A stretch of 64,000 bases of DNA from Pseudanabaena biceps (GCA_013361095.1 JAATWA010000004.1:103520-167519); one strand, 5' to 3'; numbered from the stretch's first letter, positions 9,010 through 18,708 are shown. The notes: generated by a model from the letters alone, not told the origin. Program-made: numbers and translations.

Positions 9010-9547
9010 AATAAATCTTGCCGAAATTGTCAATTTCCGCCATCAGTCGTTGCGTGGCATACCAACTATCCATCAACACTGTCTGAAATGCTAATTGCTT
9101 GCTATGGACTAATCCCTTGAGCATATCCGATACGTGGTCTAATTTACTCTTACCATCACCATTAGGGTCATAGATCCGATAGTCTACCACCCAAAATTCG
9201 TGCCGTTTGAAATTGACATAGATACAGTTGACCAATCCTATACCTTGCACAACTCCATGTTCGTTGCCACTGTATTGTCTTTGTGCCATCTCTATCTTTC
9301 TAGCATGGCGTTTGTCTAACACTGTGTCGTCAAACAGCACGTACATATACTTGGCTTCATCTGACACAATCGTTGGTTTCACGTTTTGCCATAGCAATTT
9401 CGGCGTTAGTTTCTCGGCTTTTAGGTATCGGTTGATCTGGTCATGGCTGTGTTCTTCTAAATGGTCTGCCAAGTTAGTGATTGTGTAGTTTATCTGACTA
9501 CTTATCAGATACTGGCAATAATCTAGCGTAGTAAACTTTTTTGCCAT
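9010..9547 (-). pseudogene. IS701/IS4-like transposase, N-terminal 179 residues
   Basis: The frame starts MAKKFTTLDYCQYLISSQ and includes YVLFDDTVLDKRHA, QYSGNEHGVVQGIGLVNCIY and VLMDSWYATQRLM. These match a common cyanobacterial DDE transposase usually filed under IS701, though IS4 is possible. The frame ends at the IS256 boundary, where the stop codon is supplied by IS256 end sequence. The C-terminal half is not on the far side of IS256, so DNA was lost when the two elements met. Confidence 0.8.
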
Positions 9548-10063
9548 TGCTTTTACTCAAATCTTTCTTCATTTTCGCATCATTTTTTCTCTTTGCGTAA
9601 GTCCTAATAAAAATAGAAGAAGCGCAAAATGTGCTCTCAATCGCATGATTTATTTAATTGGTTTTTGAAAGATTAAGTTTTACATGATTTATTGTCCCAA
9701 CACGCTAGTTCAAAGCCTTACACTTTCAGTGCAAGGCTTTAGCTGACAACCTTTAAAGCAGTTACTATGATTTCCTTGCGTAACTTTAGCGTGAGTAAAA
9801 CCTGCATTATTATCACAGTCACATTCCTAAAACAGCAAAACTAATAGAGTTTGGATAAACTATCTGATGTTACGTGGAAAGAAATGAAAGTAAAATGGTA
9901 GTAATCTAGCGGTAAGGATAGACTAGAAGGGAGAGAAAAAAACAAAGAAATGAGAACTAGAAATGAGATGCCCTAGAGGTGAGAGTGAGGATGAAAATCA
10001 GATAAAATCTAAATACTAAAATTAGAAATCTGTCAGAGGCAATAGAATCGGGTGATTTGGATA
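9548..10063. other. Non-coding spacer between IS elements
   Basis: No credible gene is seen. It holds the upstream region of the IS701-like remnant, a terminator-like hairpin at 9712-9740, and one copy of GATGTTACGTGGAA (9866-9879), which also forms the ends of a small inverted-repeat unit near 37.2-37.3 kb. The rest is A-rich and featureless. Confidence 0.6.
9712..9740. terminator. Hairpin, possible terminator
   Basis: AAAGCCTT (9712-9719) and CACT (9721-9724) pair with AGTG (9728-9731) and AAGGCTTT (9733-9740) around a TTC loop, with one opposed A/C. No U-rich tail is obvious on either side. It belongs with the short-loop hairpins seen elsewhere in the window. Confidence 0.5.
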
Positions 10064-10069
10064 TATTTA

Positions 10070-11802
10070 GGGCTTGCTGAAAAAGCAAGAAAAGCATACA
10101 AGCAATGATTTTCAATCTTATTGAAAACTGATAAAATGCAAGGAAAAGCAGCAAAAGCAAGTAAAACCCTTGCACAAATAAAATTTCATGTACCGACAAT
10201 CCCCCACAGGACAGCTATCATTCGAGAATTTCTACTTACCATTTGGCGGGAAACTGACAGGGAAAAATCGATGGGTAAGATTAGCGGAACTAGTACCGTG
10301 GGAACAATTTGAGAGTGAATATGCAGAACAATTTAGTGCAGGACAAGGAGCGCCAGCAAAGCCATTTAGGATGGCACGGGCACTGATAATCAAAGAGAAA
10401 TTAGGGACAAGCGACGAAGAGACAGTGGAACAGATCCGCGAGAATCCATATTTACAATACTTCCTAGGCTTATCAGAGTACAGAGACATAGCACCATTCG
10501 AAGCAAGCATGATGGTACATTTCCGCAAACGATTAAACCTAGAGATCGTGGGCAGAATCAACGAACGGATTGTGAAGCTTCCCAAGGAATCAGGACAAAA
10601 AGAGATAGAAGAAAAGAAGGACAAGAAGGAAGATAAGAAAGAGAAAGAAGAGAACTTAGAAGAAAAGAATGTAGAAAAGGAACAGAAAGAAACAGAACCA
10701 GCAAACCAAGGAAAATTGCTGCTAGATGCAACAGTCGCACCATCTGACATCCGTTATCCCACTGACATTAAACTGTTGAACGAAGCAAGGGAACAAACGG
10801 AAATTGTGATTGATGCTCTTTACCAACAAGTGAAAGAACAATTACCGAAGAAACCACGCACCTATCGTCGTGAAGCAAGGACAGCTTATCTACAAATTGC
10901 CAAACAACGCAAACCCAATCGTAAAAAGATTCGCAAAGCATTGCGCCAACAGTTGGGATATGTGCGTCGCAATCTTGCCCATATTGATACTCTAATTGCC
11001 GCAGGGGCAAAGCTATCGGAATTGAAGAAAAATCTCTATCGGAACTTGCTGGTTGTCAGTGAAGTATATCGGCAACAACAATTGATGTACGAGCAAGGTT
11101 GTCATCGTATAGACGACCGTATCGTCAGTATTGCTCAACCTCATGTACGTCCGATTGTCAGAGGTAAGTCAGGAACACCTGTGGAGTTTGGTGCTAAATT
11201 ATCAGTTAGTTGTGTGGATGGTCATGCATTTCTCGACCATCTCAGTTGGAATAACTTCAATGAATCGGGGGATTTGCCGCATCAAGTAGAATTGTTTAAA
11301 TCTCGCTTTGGACATTATCCCGAAGCGGTTTACGTTGACCAGATTTACCGCACACGCAGCAATCGCGCCTATTGTCGAAATCTGGGTATTCGGATTACGG
11401 CTCCGCCTTTGGGCAGACCTGTACCCGATGATTTGGTGGCTATTCGCAAGCAAACGCTCGAAGATGCTAAGGTTCGCAATCAAATTGAAGGTAAGTTTGG
11501 ACAAGCTAAACGACGGTTCAGTTTAAATCGCGTCATGACCAAGTTGGCAAATACTTCGGAAACGGCGATCGCTATCATCTTTTTGGTAATGAATCTAGAG
11601 GTGCTGCTCAAGCAGCTTGCTTTTTTATTTTTTTCTTGGTTTATGTTGGGCAGACAATGCTTTTTTCTGACCTTTGACAAGGTGGGCTTTATCTTTTCTG
11701 CTATCTCTTGCCAATCTTGGCAATTTCCTGTCTTGACTGCTAGGAAGTCTGCTTTTTCTCATTACCTTATACCTGCCACCTAATTGCTTTTTCAGCAAGC
11801 CC
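10070..11802 (+). mobile_element. Complete IS5-type element (copy 1)
   Basis: A 1733-base element with inverted repeats GGGCTTGCTGAAAAAGCAA at the left and the reverse complement at the right. It is flanked by TATTTA on both sides (10064-10069 and 11803-11808), consistent with a target duplication. A degraded second copy lies on the opposite strand at 47124-48559. Confidence 0.9.
10188..11783 (+). CDS. IS5-type transposase with a Lys/Glu-rich linker
   Basis: A 531-residue transposase. The N-terminal DUF772-like region includes FENFYLPFGGKLTGKNRW and YLQYFLGLSEYRDIAPFEAS. Residues about 125-170 are a highly charged Lys/Glu linker of low complexity. The catalytic part starts at LLDATVAPSDIRYPTD, then GKSGTPVEFGAKLSVSCVDG, VYVDQIYRTRSNRAYCR and IEGKFGQAKRRF. 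The last 60 residues are hydrophobic and read to the right end of the element. The frame is intact and the element has both ends, so this copy could be functional. Subgroup (IS5 versus IS1182) is not certain. Confidence 0.88.
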   Translation: MYRQSPTGQLSFENFYLPFGGKLTGKNRWVRLAELVPWEQFESEYAEQFSAGQGAPAKPFRMARALIIKEKLGTSDEETVEQIRENPYLQYFLGLSEYRDIAPFEASMMVHFRKRLNLEIVGRINERIVKLPKESGQKEIEEKKDKKEDKKEKEENLEEKNVEKEQKETEPANQGKLLLDATVAPSDIRYPTDIKLLNEAREQTEIVIDALYQQVKEQLPKKPRTYRREARTAYLQIAKQRKPNRKKIRKALRQQLGYVRRNLAHIDTLIAAGAKLSELKKNLYRNLLVVSEVYRQQQLMYEQGCHRIDDRIVSIAQPHVRPIVRGKSGTPVEFGAKLSVSCVDGHAFLDHLSWNNFNESGDLPHQVELFKSRFGHYPEAVYVDQIYRTRSNRAYCRNLGIRITAPPLGRPVPDDLVAIRKQTLEDAKVRNQIEGKFGQAKRRFSLNRVMTKLANTSETAIAIIFLVMNLEVLLKQLAFLFFSWFMLGRQCFFLTFDKVGFIFSAISCQSWQFPVLTARKSAFSHYLIPAT

Positions 11803-11966
11803 TATTTAGACTGGTATATAGCAGTTCCTACACTAATGAGGTACAAGCGAGTAGCTTAAATCCTATTTTAGTATAAGTTTCAATGAGATTAGGTGTACCT
11901 CGCTAGACCCCAACTTGCTATAGTTTTATTTCTAACTACATCTAAATTACAGTAGAGATCATCTAA

Positions 11967-12167
11967 ATGAGAGCAGTGAAAGTTAATGATACGGTTGATC
12001 GCCAAGCGCATTTATTACTGGATCAACTTATTGATGTGGATATGTATGGTGCAGTACGAGTGATTGTGCTATTTTCAGAACCAATTGAAGAGGTCAAGGC
12101 GATTTTGGAAAGAGCTTTTCAGCAAGACTTAAGATTAATGTTCAACAAAAATGTCCAGACCGCCTAA
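11967..12167 (+). CDS. Small protein resembling cyanobacterial putative antitoxins
   Basis: A 66-residue protein beginning MRAVKVNDTVDRQAHLLLDQ with VRVIVLFSEPIEEVKAILE. The beginning resembles small cyanobacterial proteins that carry an N-terminal beta segment (VxGTVDEQGQLxLDxPL, then RVxVIVLFPE) and are often annotated as antitoxin-like. Those usually continue for another 15-20 residues, and here the C-terminus is short. The frame overlaps the next gene by 17 bases, so the two may be co-translated. No partner toxin is visible. The family call is from recall and weak. Confidence 0.5.
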   Translation: MRAVKVNDTVDRQAHLLLDQLIDVDMYGAVRVIVLFSEPIEEVKAILERAFQQDLRLMFNKNVQTA

Positions 12168-12525
12168 AATTGACCGTCAGCGCGAACATCAAGCCAACGA
12201 ACGAACTTTTCTAGCTTGGCTACGCACTTCTATTTCCCTAATTGGATTTGGATTTGCGATCGCCCGATTTGGTATTTTGGTTAGGCAATTAGAGATTACA
12301 GTCACTCCGAAAATACCCCGCCGACATTTCTTTGTTAACTCTGAAAATCTTGGCATAGCATTGGTTGTATTTGGCATTGTGGTAATTGCAGCCGCATTGT
12401 GGAGCCACAATCACAGTTACTGGCAGATTGAACGTGGTGACTATCGACCTAATCGCTTAATGATTTGGATAACCACAGTAGTGGTAATAGTTTTAGGAAT
12501 TCTAAGCTTGGCATTCATGCTGTAG
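12151..12525 (+). CDS. DUF202/YidH family membrane protein
   Basis: A 124-residue inner-membrane protein. The N-terminal ERTFLAWLRTSISLIGFGFAI is the DUF202 signature. Three hydrophobic segments lie at about residues 25-45, 68-88 and 103-123. Length and topology agree with the YidH/DUF202 family, whose function is not known. It starts within the end of the preceding small gene. An IS982 remnant begins directly after its stop codon, and the gene appears complete. Confidence 0.88.
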   Translation: MSRPPKIDRQREHQANERTFLAWLRTSISLIGFGFAIARFGILVRQLEITVTPKIPRRHFFVNSENLGIALVVFGIVVIAAALWSHNHSYWQIERGDYRPNRLMIWITTVVVIVLGILSLAFML

Positions 12526-12539
12526 ACAGATATGACAAT

Positions 12540-13297
12540 ATTAAGAAGGAATTGGAGATAAACAGCTACAGGTCTTTTAGAATTTTGCTTACGCATAGCC
12601 AAAAGTTTAATGTTTTTCGCCTCCAGCAGCCAGTCTTCAATCTCATAGTCGTTGTAAGCTTTATCTGCATAGACAGTGCTACCTTCAGATAAAGCAAAAT
12701 AGAAGACTCTCAAAGCCCCAATATTAGCAAATGAACCCGAAGTTAGAAAAAACTCTACGGGTTTTCCTGTCTCCCGTAATCATCAAATGAATCTTGACAC
12801 GGTAAAAATATCGTTTCTTACTGACTTGATATCCTCGGTATACATCATCGAAATCATAGAGCTTTGACTTTGAGATACGGAGATTGTCACAGACTGGTAA
12901 CGGGAAGCTATCAATACTGTAAATAGATGCAATGTTTAGCTGTTTCCATACCTGTCCCAACGTTTCAAATACTGTCAACAGCATTGCTTCAGTTCTATGT
13001 AATCTGCGATTGAAACGACTACGACTGAGCATCTTCGGAATATACTTTGGCTCTGACATGGCTTTTCTCGCTTTCTCAAAGTTGCCGCAGTAGTACAGCA
13101 TTGCAACTATCGCTGTTGTCATAACTTCGCCATCACTCATCTGCTGTTGTTCATCACCCCGATGATTCATTGATTTGAGGATGTCATCACATAGGCAATA
13201 AATCGCTATAATTTCATCAGTCATTTTTATGACTGCTACTTGTCTTTTGACTTTTGTAGCAGTTTTTTTGCTTTATCCCTTAGGTCGTAACTTGGGT
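12540..13297 (-). pseudogene. IS982 family transposase, frameshifted and 3'-truncated
   Basis: The N-terminal frame starts at 13224 (MTDEIIAIYCLCDDILKS), with KMLSRSRFNRRLHR and YSIDSFPLPVCDN, the IS982 layout. Near 12773 one extra base shifts the frame. The continuation (VEFFLTSGSFANIGALRVF, STVYADKAYNDYEIED, MRKQNSKRPV) is in the next frame, 12713 downward. The last 40 or so residues and the far element end are missing, and the sequence runs into the DUF202 gene's 3' flank. The outer end at about 13297 reads ACCCAAGTTACGAC on the minus strand, as IS982 ends do. Confidence 0.85.
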
Positions 13298-13356
13298 TAG
13301 ATTAAACAACTTAGATCTCCCATTTCACCTTGTTAGAAGCATTCATAACGAACCTT

Positions 13357-14712
13357 CTAGTTACTACTATTTTGGAAGACTAAAAATCTAAGACTAATAA
13401 AAATCAATGCTCCTAAAATTTGTAAGGCAGCAATAGGGATACCATATTTAGCGAATTTACTAAAAGAAATTGGTTTGCCATGAATTTCAGAAATCCCTGC
13501 GCCAACGATATTTGCAGAGGCTCCTACAATAGTTGCATTACCACCTAAAGTTGCCCCAAACATCATGGCGTAGAAAAGCGGTAAAACCTCAGCGGGAAGT
13601 TGTCTGTCAAAGCCTGGAATCAGAATCAAGGGTGGCGCTAGATCGACATTTACAAGATATTCCTTCATCATCGGAACCATTGCGACCACAAGGGGAATAT
13701 TTGGAATAACAGTAGAAATTAGAGCTACGGATATCAAAACAACTATTGTTCCCAGCGCAATATTTGTTCCTAATGCTGATGCCAATAAATTAGAAGCTTG
13801 AGTAATTAAACCTGTTTCTTGTAATCCTCCAATCAAAACGAAAGTTGACATAAAAAACAGCAAGGTACTCCAATCGACATCTTTTAAAACCTTGTTAATG
13901 GGATCAATACCGTTATGGTGAGAAAGAAATAGCGATAAACCTGCACCCATTAGGGCAACTGCCCCAGGGGAGATTGGCGATGGCAAGGATTCGCCAATCA
14001 CGAATAAAACTAAAACAAATACAGAAATTACGCCGCCGATAATTAACGTCCTAGGATGATTAATCATAGGTATTTCAATCTGATCGCTAATTTCTATATT
14101 CTTTCGCCAGATTGTGCCAAACAAAAATGGCAAAGTACATACAATTATGGCAATAGAGATAAATCCGCCAAAACTTAATCGGGTAAGGTAGTCAGCAAAA
14201 CTAAGATTGATACCATTGCCGACAATAAATGTTGCAGGATCACCCACCAGTGTTAAGAGTCCTGCACTATTCGATACCATTACCATCAAAATTATTAATG
14301 GAACAAAATTTACGCCTATAATTTTTGCCAAGGGTGGAATCATCGGAGCCAAGAGCATTACGGTTGTGGCATTCGGGAGTACTGCACATACAAGCGAGGT
14401 AATCCCCACGATCGCTAGTAGTAGCCGACTACCTTTACCTTTAGCAAGCATCACCATCTGCACAGCTAAGTAATCAAATACTTTTGTCGGTTCAAATGCT
14501 CGCACCATAACCATTACGCCAAATAGCAAACTGATAGTGGCATAACTTTTACTGATATACCTTGTTGCCTCTTCTAAGCTCAGGATTCTAGCAGCGACTA
14601 GTAATAGCGCTCCCAAAAAAGCGGCGATCGTTAAATGGACTCTCTCAGTAACAATTAGAATAATTACTACTACAAAGGTCACTCCTGTAAAAATAGCTTG
14701 CCAATTGTCCAT
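13357..14712 (-). CDS. ArsB/NhaD-type (SLC13 family) ion transporter
   Basis: A 451-residue inner-membrane transporter of the ion transporter superfamily, with about eleven hydrophobic segments. Segments such as VLPNATTVMLLAPMIPPLA and SNSAGLLTLVGDPATFIVGN mark the two helical-hairpin regions found in ArsB, NhaD and SLC13 permeases. The second repeat includes GATLGGNATIVGASANIVGAG. The substrate could be an oxyanion, a dicarboxylate or sodium in exchange for protons; sequence alone does not decide. No arsenic genes adjoin it, so the arsenite pump name is not supported. It stands alone with an IS982 remnant downstream. Confidence 0.82.
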   Translation of the reverse strand: MDNWQAIFTGVTFVVVIILIVTERVHLTIAAFLGALLLVAARILSLEEATRYISKSYATISLLFGVMVMVRAFEPTKVFDYLAVQMVMLAKGKGSRLLLAIVGITSLVCAVLPNATTVMLLAPMIPPLAKIIGVNFVPLIILMVMVSNSAGLLTLVGDPATFIVGNGINLSFADYLTRLSFGGFISIAIIVCTLPFLFGTIWRKNIEISDQIEIPMINHPRTLIIGGVISVFVLVLFVIGESLPSPISPGAVALMGAGLSLFLSHHNGIDPINKVLKDVDWSTLLFFMSTFVLIGGLQETGLITQASNLLASALGTNIALGTIVVLISVALISTVIPNIPLVVAMVPMMKEYLVNVDLAPPLILIPGFDRQLPAEVLPLFYAMMFGATLGGNATIVGASANIVGAGISEIHGKPISFSKFAKYGIPIAALQILGALIFISLRFLVFQNSSN

Positions 14713-14905
14713 GAGTAATAATTTTGATTATTGTTATTGAATTGAAGTAGAACTTAGCCTTGAGAGCAATGTAGTTGAGATTACACTTTGATAAGAAGGA
14801 ACTCTAGCTTAACAAATGCAAAAAAGCAAGAAAAGATGTGATTTTCCTGAATATGTGTGATGCTAGTAGGCGACCTAGTTGAAGTCAGAATGGATTATGT
14901 TGATG

Positions 14906-15353
14906 TTAGTTTCGGATTGCCTGTAGCTATGCCGAAATGGTAAATCTCACTGCTGCGGCAAATAAATATCCTGATGAACTATCAGGAGGAATGAAACAGC
15001 GGGTAGGAATCGCAAGAGCCTTATCGATTCGACCCAAGGTATTATTAATGGATGAGCCATTTGGGGCATTAGATGCTTTAACTCGCTATAAACTTCAACA
15101 GCAAGTACTAAAAATTTGGGAAGCTCATCGTCTATCGGTAATGATGATTACCCATGATGTTGATGAAGCGATTTTTATGTCTGATCGTATTGTGATGATG
15201 ACCAATAGCCCTGCTGCTCATATTGGTGAAGATTTTCATGTTCCCTTTCCTCACCCAAGGGATCGGGCGGCTATTCGCAATACATCAGAGTATTTTGAAC
15301 TGAGGAACCACATCTTAAATTTCCTAGATCAATACTCCACCTACGATGAGTAG
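14906..15353 (+). pseudogene. Nitrate/bicarbonate-type ABC ATPase, C-terminal half only
   Basis: The frame includes KYPDELSGGMKQRVGIARAL (ABC signature), VLLMDEPFGALDALTR (Walker B and D-loop) and MMITHDVDEAIFMSDRIVMM (switch His). It ends with a typical NrtD/CmpD-like tail. The Walker A half is absent. Upstream of 14937 the frame can be followed back only to about 14906. The domain is about half the usual 270 residues, so it cannot bind ATP normally. It probably belonged to a nitrate, cyanate or bicarbonate importer; no other subunit remains nearby. Confidence 0.78.
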
Positions 15354-15370
15354 AATTTTAATTATGCACA

Positions 15371-16135
15371 ATGGACGATATAAATATCCACTCATTCCAG
15401 CTTTATCAAGCTTTCAAGCAAATGACTATGCGCTTACATTCCTCCCTAATTTCTTGGCGATCGCATTCATTTTGGATGATTGTGGGTCTATTTGGGTTAG
15501 TGATTGTTTTGGAATTTTCCACACCCCCAGATTATGTGATGGGCTATCTCTACATCAGTCCGATCCTGATCGCTAATTCGCAATTGAGTCGTACAAGCAC
15601 TTTTCTGTTCGCACTTGCTTCGGTGTTTTTGACGATTATCAATATCTGGATTCCTAATTTTGAAACGATTCAAGCTTCTATGGTCGTCAATCGCTTGGTG
15701 ACTATCTTGGCTCTAGTTGTGACCGCAATCCTGTGCGATCGCAATCGGCAAACACAGCAGATTTTGGTGCAGCAACAGGTAAAACTACAAGCCCAAGAGC
15801 AAATCATGAATGTACGCGAAGACTTTGCTTCTACGTTAGCCCATGATTTAAAAACTCCGTTACTTGGTGCGATCGAAACTCTGCAAGCTTTTGATCGCCA
15901 ACAATTTGGAACTATTGATGCTAAGCAAAAAGCTGTAGTAAACACAATGATCCGTAGTCATCAGAATAGTTTGCAATTAGTGGAAACTCTCCTTGATGTC
16001 TATCGTAATGAAACGGAAGGCTTGCAATTACAATTAGAACCAATTAATTTAGTGATTCTGGCGGAAGATGTGGCAACCTCGCTGTTGATTTTATCTACTA
16101 GCCGCCGTGTTCACCTAAACCTAAATTATTATTAA
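15371..16135 (+). pseudogene. Membrane sensor histidine kinase cut by IS21
   Basis: 254 residues remain. Four hydrophobic segments fill about residues 30-125, then a coiled linker rich in Gln. The phosphoacceptor box follows (FASTLAHDLKTPLLGAIETL, His about residue 159) with the second dimerisation helix. The frame then meets the IS21 element at 16136 before any N, G1 or G2 ATP-binding motif. The catalytic domain is not on the other side of the IS. As it stands the protein could dimerise but not phosphorylate itself. The ATG at 15371 lies 17 bases after the ATPase remnant's stop. Confidence 0.82.
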
Positions 16136-16280
16136 ATGTCAAGGGTTTTGTCGTGACGCGACAGAATAAAGTCGGTTAGTTGACGCGAAAGAGGAGTTCA
16201 GATCGCAAACATAAATTCGCGCCAAGAACTGATCGCAACGACAAGTAAAGATCGCTGAGACAGAATCACAAAAAAGAAAG

Positions 16281-17102
16281 TCAAGTTGAATGAGAGCGAG
16301 CAGTAGCAACCTGACGACGATAGCTATCAGACTTGATTTCGAGGATCACAGCGTGATGAACAAGTCTATCGACAGCCGCAACCGTCATCATCGAGTCAGA
16401 GAAGATGGAATCCCATTGACTGAAAGGCTGATTAGCGGTAATGAGTAGACTTTTACGCTCATAGCGATAAGCAATCAACTCAAACAAGACAGAGGTTTCA
16501 GCTTCAGACTTTTTGACATAGCCCAAATCATCAAGAACAAGTAAGTCAAAACGATCAAGCTTCTTGAGCAATGCAGGGAGCTGTAGTTGCAACTTGGCGT
16601 ATTGCAAATCTTGAACTAAAGCATTAGCCGCAAAGAACTTGGCACGCATACCCAACTCCACCATACGGCGAGCCAAACCAGCCGCCAGATGAGTTTTACC
16701 GACACCAGAAGGACCAAAAATCAGACAGTTACCAGCCCGTTCCAACCAAGCCGTGTCGTCAGCTAATTGCATCAGAGGAGCAGGATTAAATTGGGGACAA
16801 TGGTCAAAGTCAAAGTTGGAAAAACTTTTTGCGGTGGGAAGTTGAGCCTCGGAGAGAGCTCGTCTCAGTCGGAGATCGTGGCGTTGAATCGATTCCAGCT
16901 CGCATAATGTTAATAAAAATCTGGAGTAAGACCATTGCTCCTGTAGCGCTTGGTGTTCTATAGATTCCCAGTGGGTGAGCATATGGGACAGGCGGAGTTG
17001 CTTCAGATGCTGACTGAGATTCTGGTAAGGACTCAGGGCTATCGTGGCTGATGGAGCTAGATTCAAAGAGTTGGTCATAGCTTGCGAGAGCGTGTTGTTC
17101 AA
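16281..17102 (-). CDS. istB: IS21 helper ATPase IstB
   Basis: A 273-residue DnaC-like AAA+ ATPase. Walker A is CLIFGPSGVGKTHLAAGLAR near residue 128-147, Walker B is LLVLDDLGYV, and sensor 1 lies in SLLITANQPFSQW. IstB works with the IstA integrase in target selection and transposition. The family usually begins near HLKQLRLSHMLTHWES, so the first 30 or so residues may be an over-extension. The frame overlaps istA by 293 bases, which is more than is usual in IS21 elements. Confidence 0.93.
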   Translation of the reverse strand: MNNTLSQAMTNSLNLAPSATIALSPYQNLSQHLKQLRLSHMLTHWESIEHQALQEQWSYSRFLLTLCELESIQRHDLRLRRALSEAQLPTAKSFSNFDFDHCPQFNPAPLMQLADDTAWLERAGNCLIFGPSGVGKTHLAAGLARRMVELGMRAKFFAANALVQDLQYAKLQLQLPALLKKLDRFDLLVLDDLGYVKKSEAETSVLFELIAYRYERKSLLITANQPFSQWDSIFSDSMMTVAAVDRLVHHAVILEIKSDSYRRQVATARSHST

Positions 17103-18546
17103 TAGTTAGTGGAGGAAAACTTTGGGAGCAGTCCCGAACAAATTGTTGCTTAAGTCTTTTGAGACTTAGGGTTTGAGCGATTAGTTCTTGTTCGAGATAT
17201 TCAGCGATCGGTTCTTCCAAGTTCTGGGTAGCAGAAATATACAAGGCTTCCACTATCAATACAGCGGCTGTATCTAGGTCAAACTGAGTTTTTAATTTCA
17301 CCCACAACTCCCGAAACTGAGTAGTGGGGAGTAAATCTTCCTGCCAAGTACAATAAATAAAGGCTCTGGGTTTGCGCCGTAAACCTTCAATCACATGTCT
17401 GTAGTTGATACAACGACCCCGCCGTTTATCTGTGTCTGTGACCCGCACACGGGGCAGCTCTACAACTTGATGATTACCCAAATAGCCTAATATGCGGTCG
17501 TGATAAAGGCGTAATTCTAATTGACGACCAATCAGTCTAGATGGCACTGTATAAAGGACACAGCGGACTTCTACAGTGCTATGGCGGCTGACACGAGCGG
17601 CGAGCATTTCATAGTCTGGGACACGGTATTTTGGTAGTGGTTGAAAATGTTTTTTCTCCTCTTCAAATTTTGCTTGGCATTGCTGATTTAATTTGGCGAC
17701 GACGAATTCAATCAGTAATCGATATTCTTCCAGACTCCCGAAATCGTTGCTCCCTCTTAAATAGATCGCTTGTTCGATCCGATTTTTAAGATGTCCATGG
17801 GGCGATTCAATAGAACCGTTCTCGTGAGCAATCCCAGTATTATTGCGAGTTGGCTGCAATCGATAATGGTCGCAAAGTTCGTCATACAAACGAGTTAAGG
17901 CTTTATTCCCTCCCAAATTCTTATAGGCTGCACTCAAACTATCGGTGCGATGTTGTTTTGGTACTCCACCACAGGCGGCTAGCGCGTTCTGTAGCCCCTC
18001 TGATAAGCCGATGAAACTCTCCCCTCCTCGAATGATCTGGGCATATTGCCAACCACTGTAGGCGAGGCGGTAATGGTATAACAAATGTTCAAATGCTTCT
18101 CCAGCAATTGTTACCGTCATTCCTTTTAGCTCGGTAAAGTCTGAAAGACCCATCATCCCCGGTTCATGCCGTAACTCGAACATTACTTCTGGACTCGGAC
18201 CATACAATGCTTTCCAAGTCTGCACCCGTCGCTGGATCGTGCGGAGTACATTTGGGTATTTACCAGGGTAGGTATCTTGTAGGTACTCGAACAAGGTCAT
18301 CGGCTTCAGGCGAGGTTCTTTTCTGAGCATTGGCTCCAGTTCTTTTTCCCAGACCCCTCCTAAGGGATCTTTGCTGTTTTTTTCATCTACTTTTCCCCGA
18401 TTCGGTTGGTGTTCTCCTGATTCGATTCGTTGACCCGTTCGTTCTGATATTTCGGCAATATATGCCGCTTTCGATTGGTTCAAGCCAATTTCTCTTGCTT
18501 TCATATAGGCTTTTCTCTGGTATATATGGATTGATTTTCTCGACAC
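16810..18546 (-). CDS. istA: IS21 transposase IstA
   Basis: A 578-residue IS21 integrase. The N-terminal helix-turn-helix includes AREIGLNQSKAAYIAEISER. The DDE core shows LSDFTELKGMTV (first Asp), PKQHRTDSLSAAYKN (second Asp) and ENGSIESPHGHLKNR (Glu). A C-terminal beta domain follows from about residue 320. The last 100 residues run inside istB in another frame and are probably not conserved. No lesion is seen in the catalytic core. Confidence 0.92.
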   Translation of the reverse strand: MSRKSIHIYQRKAYMKAREIGLNQSKAAYIAEISERTGQRIESGEHQPNRGKVDEKNSKDPLGGVWEKELEPMLRKEPRLKPMTLFEYLQDTYPGKYPNVLRTIQRRVQTWKALYGPSPEVMFELRHEPGMMGLSDFTELKGMTVTIAGEAFEHLLYHYRLAYSGWQYAQIIRGGESFIGLSEGLQNALAACGGVPKQHRTDSLSAAYKNLGGNKALTRLYDELCDHYRLQPTRNNTGIAHENGSIESPHGHLKNRIEQAIYLRGSNDFGSLEEYRLLIEFVVAKLNQQCQAKFEEEKKHFQPLPKYRVPDYEMLAARVSRHSTVEVRCVLYTVPSRLIGRQLELRLYHDRILGYLGNHQVVELPRVRVTDTDKRRGRCINYRHVIEGLRRKPRAFIYCTWQEDLLPTTQFRELWVKLKTQFDLDTAAVLIVEALYISATQNLEEPIAEYLEQELIAQTLSLKRLKQQFVRDCSQSFPPLTIEQHALASYDQLFESSSISHDSPESLPESQSASEATPPVPYAHPLGIYRTPSATGAMVLLQIFINIMRAGIDSTPRSPTETSSLRGSTSHRKKFFQL

Positions 18547-18708
18547 TAGATTTTTCTCTTTACTTAGGGAGATTTTCTAGTGTCTTTTTTGGGTGGGGTT
18601 ATGGCAAGCTCTTTTTTCCCTCCTTACCGATCTGTGTTCCCACTGCTTTTACCTGAGGTAATCCGACAATTGTGTCGTTTGACCCGCCTATTCCATTGTC
18701 ACTTGATA

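Larger units (their letters stand above)
16136..18690 (-). mobile_element. IS21 family element
   Basis: An istA-istB pair occupies the interior. The left end starts TGTCAAGGGTTTTGTCG at about 16137. The reverse complement of the right side reads GTCAAACGACACAATTGTCG near 18690, only a loose match, so the right boundary is approximate. No target duplication was found. It truncates the histidine kinase on its left. A group II intron fragment begins within about 20 bases of its right side. Confidence 0.78.

Noticed and set aside
10232..10750. 172-residue Ser/Phe-rich frame opposite the IS5 transposase
   Set aside because: It is the antisense shadow of the Lys/Glu-rich linker; composition explains the open frame.
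13357..14712. Naming the transporter arsB
   Set aside because: No arsenic genes nearby, and the family includes NhaD and SLC13 carriers with the same motifs.
16136..18690. Exact IS21 terminal repeats and target duplication
   Set aside because: The right end matches the left only loosely, so exact boundaries are not claimed.
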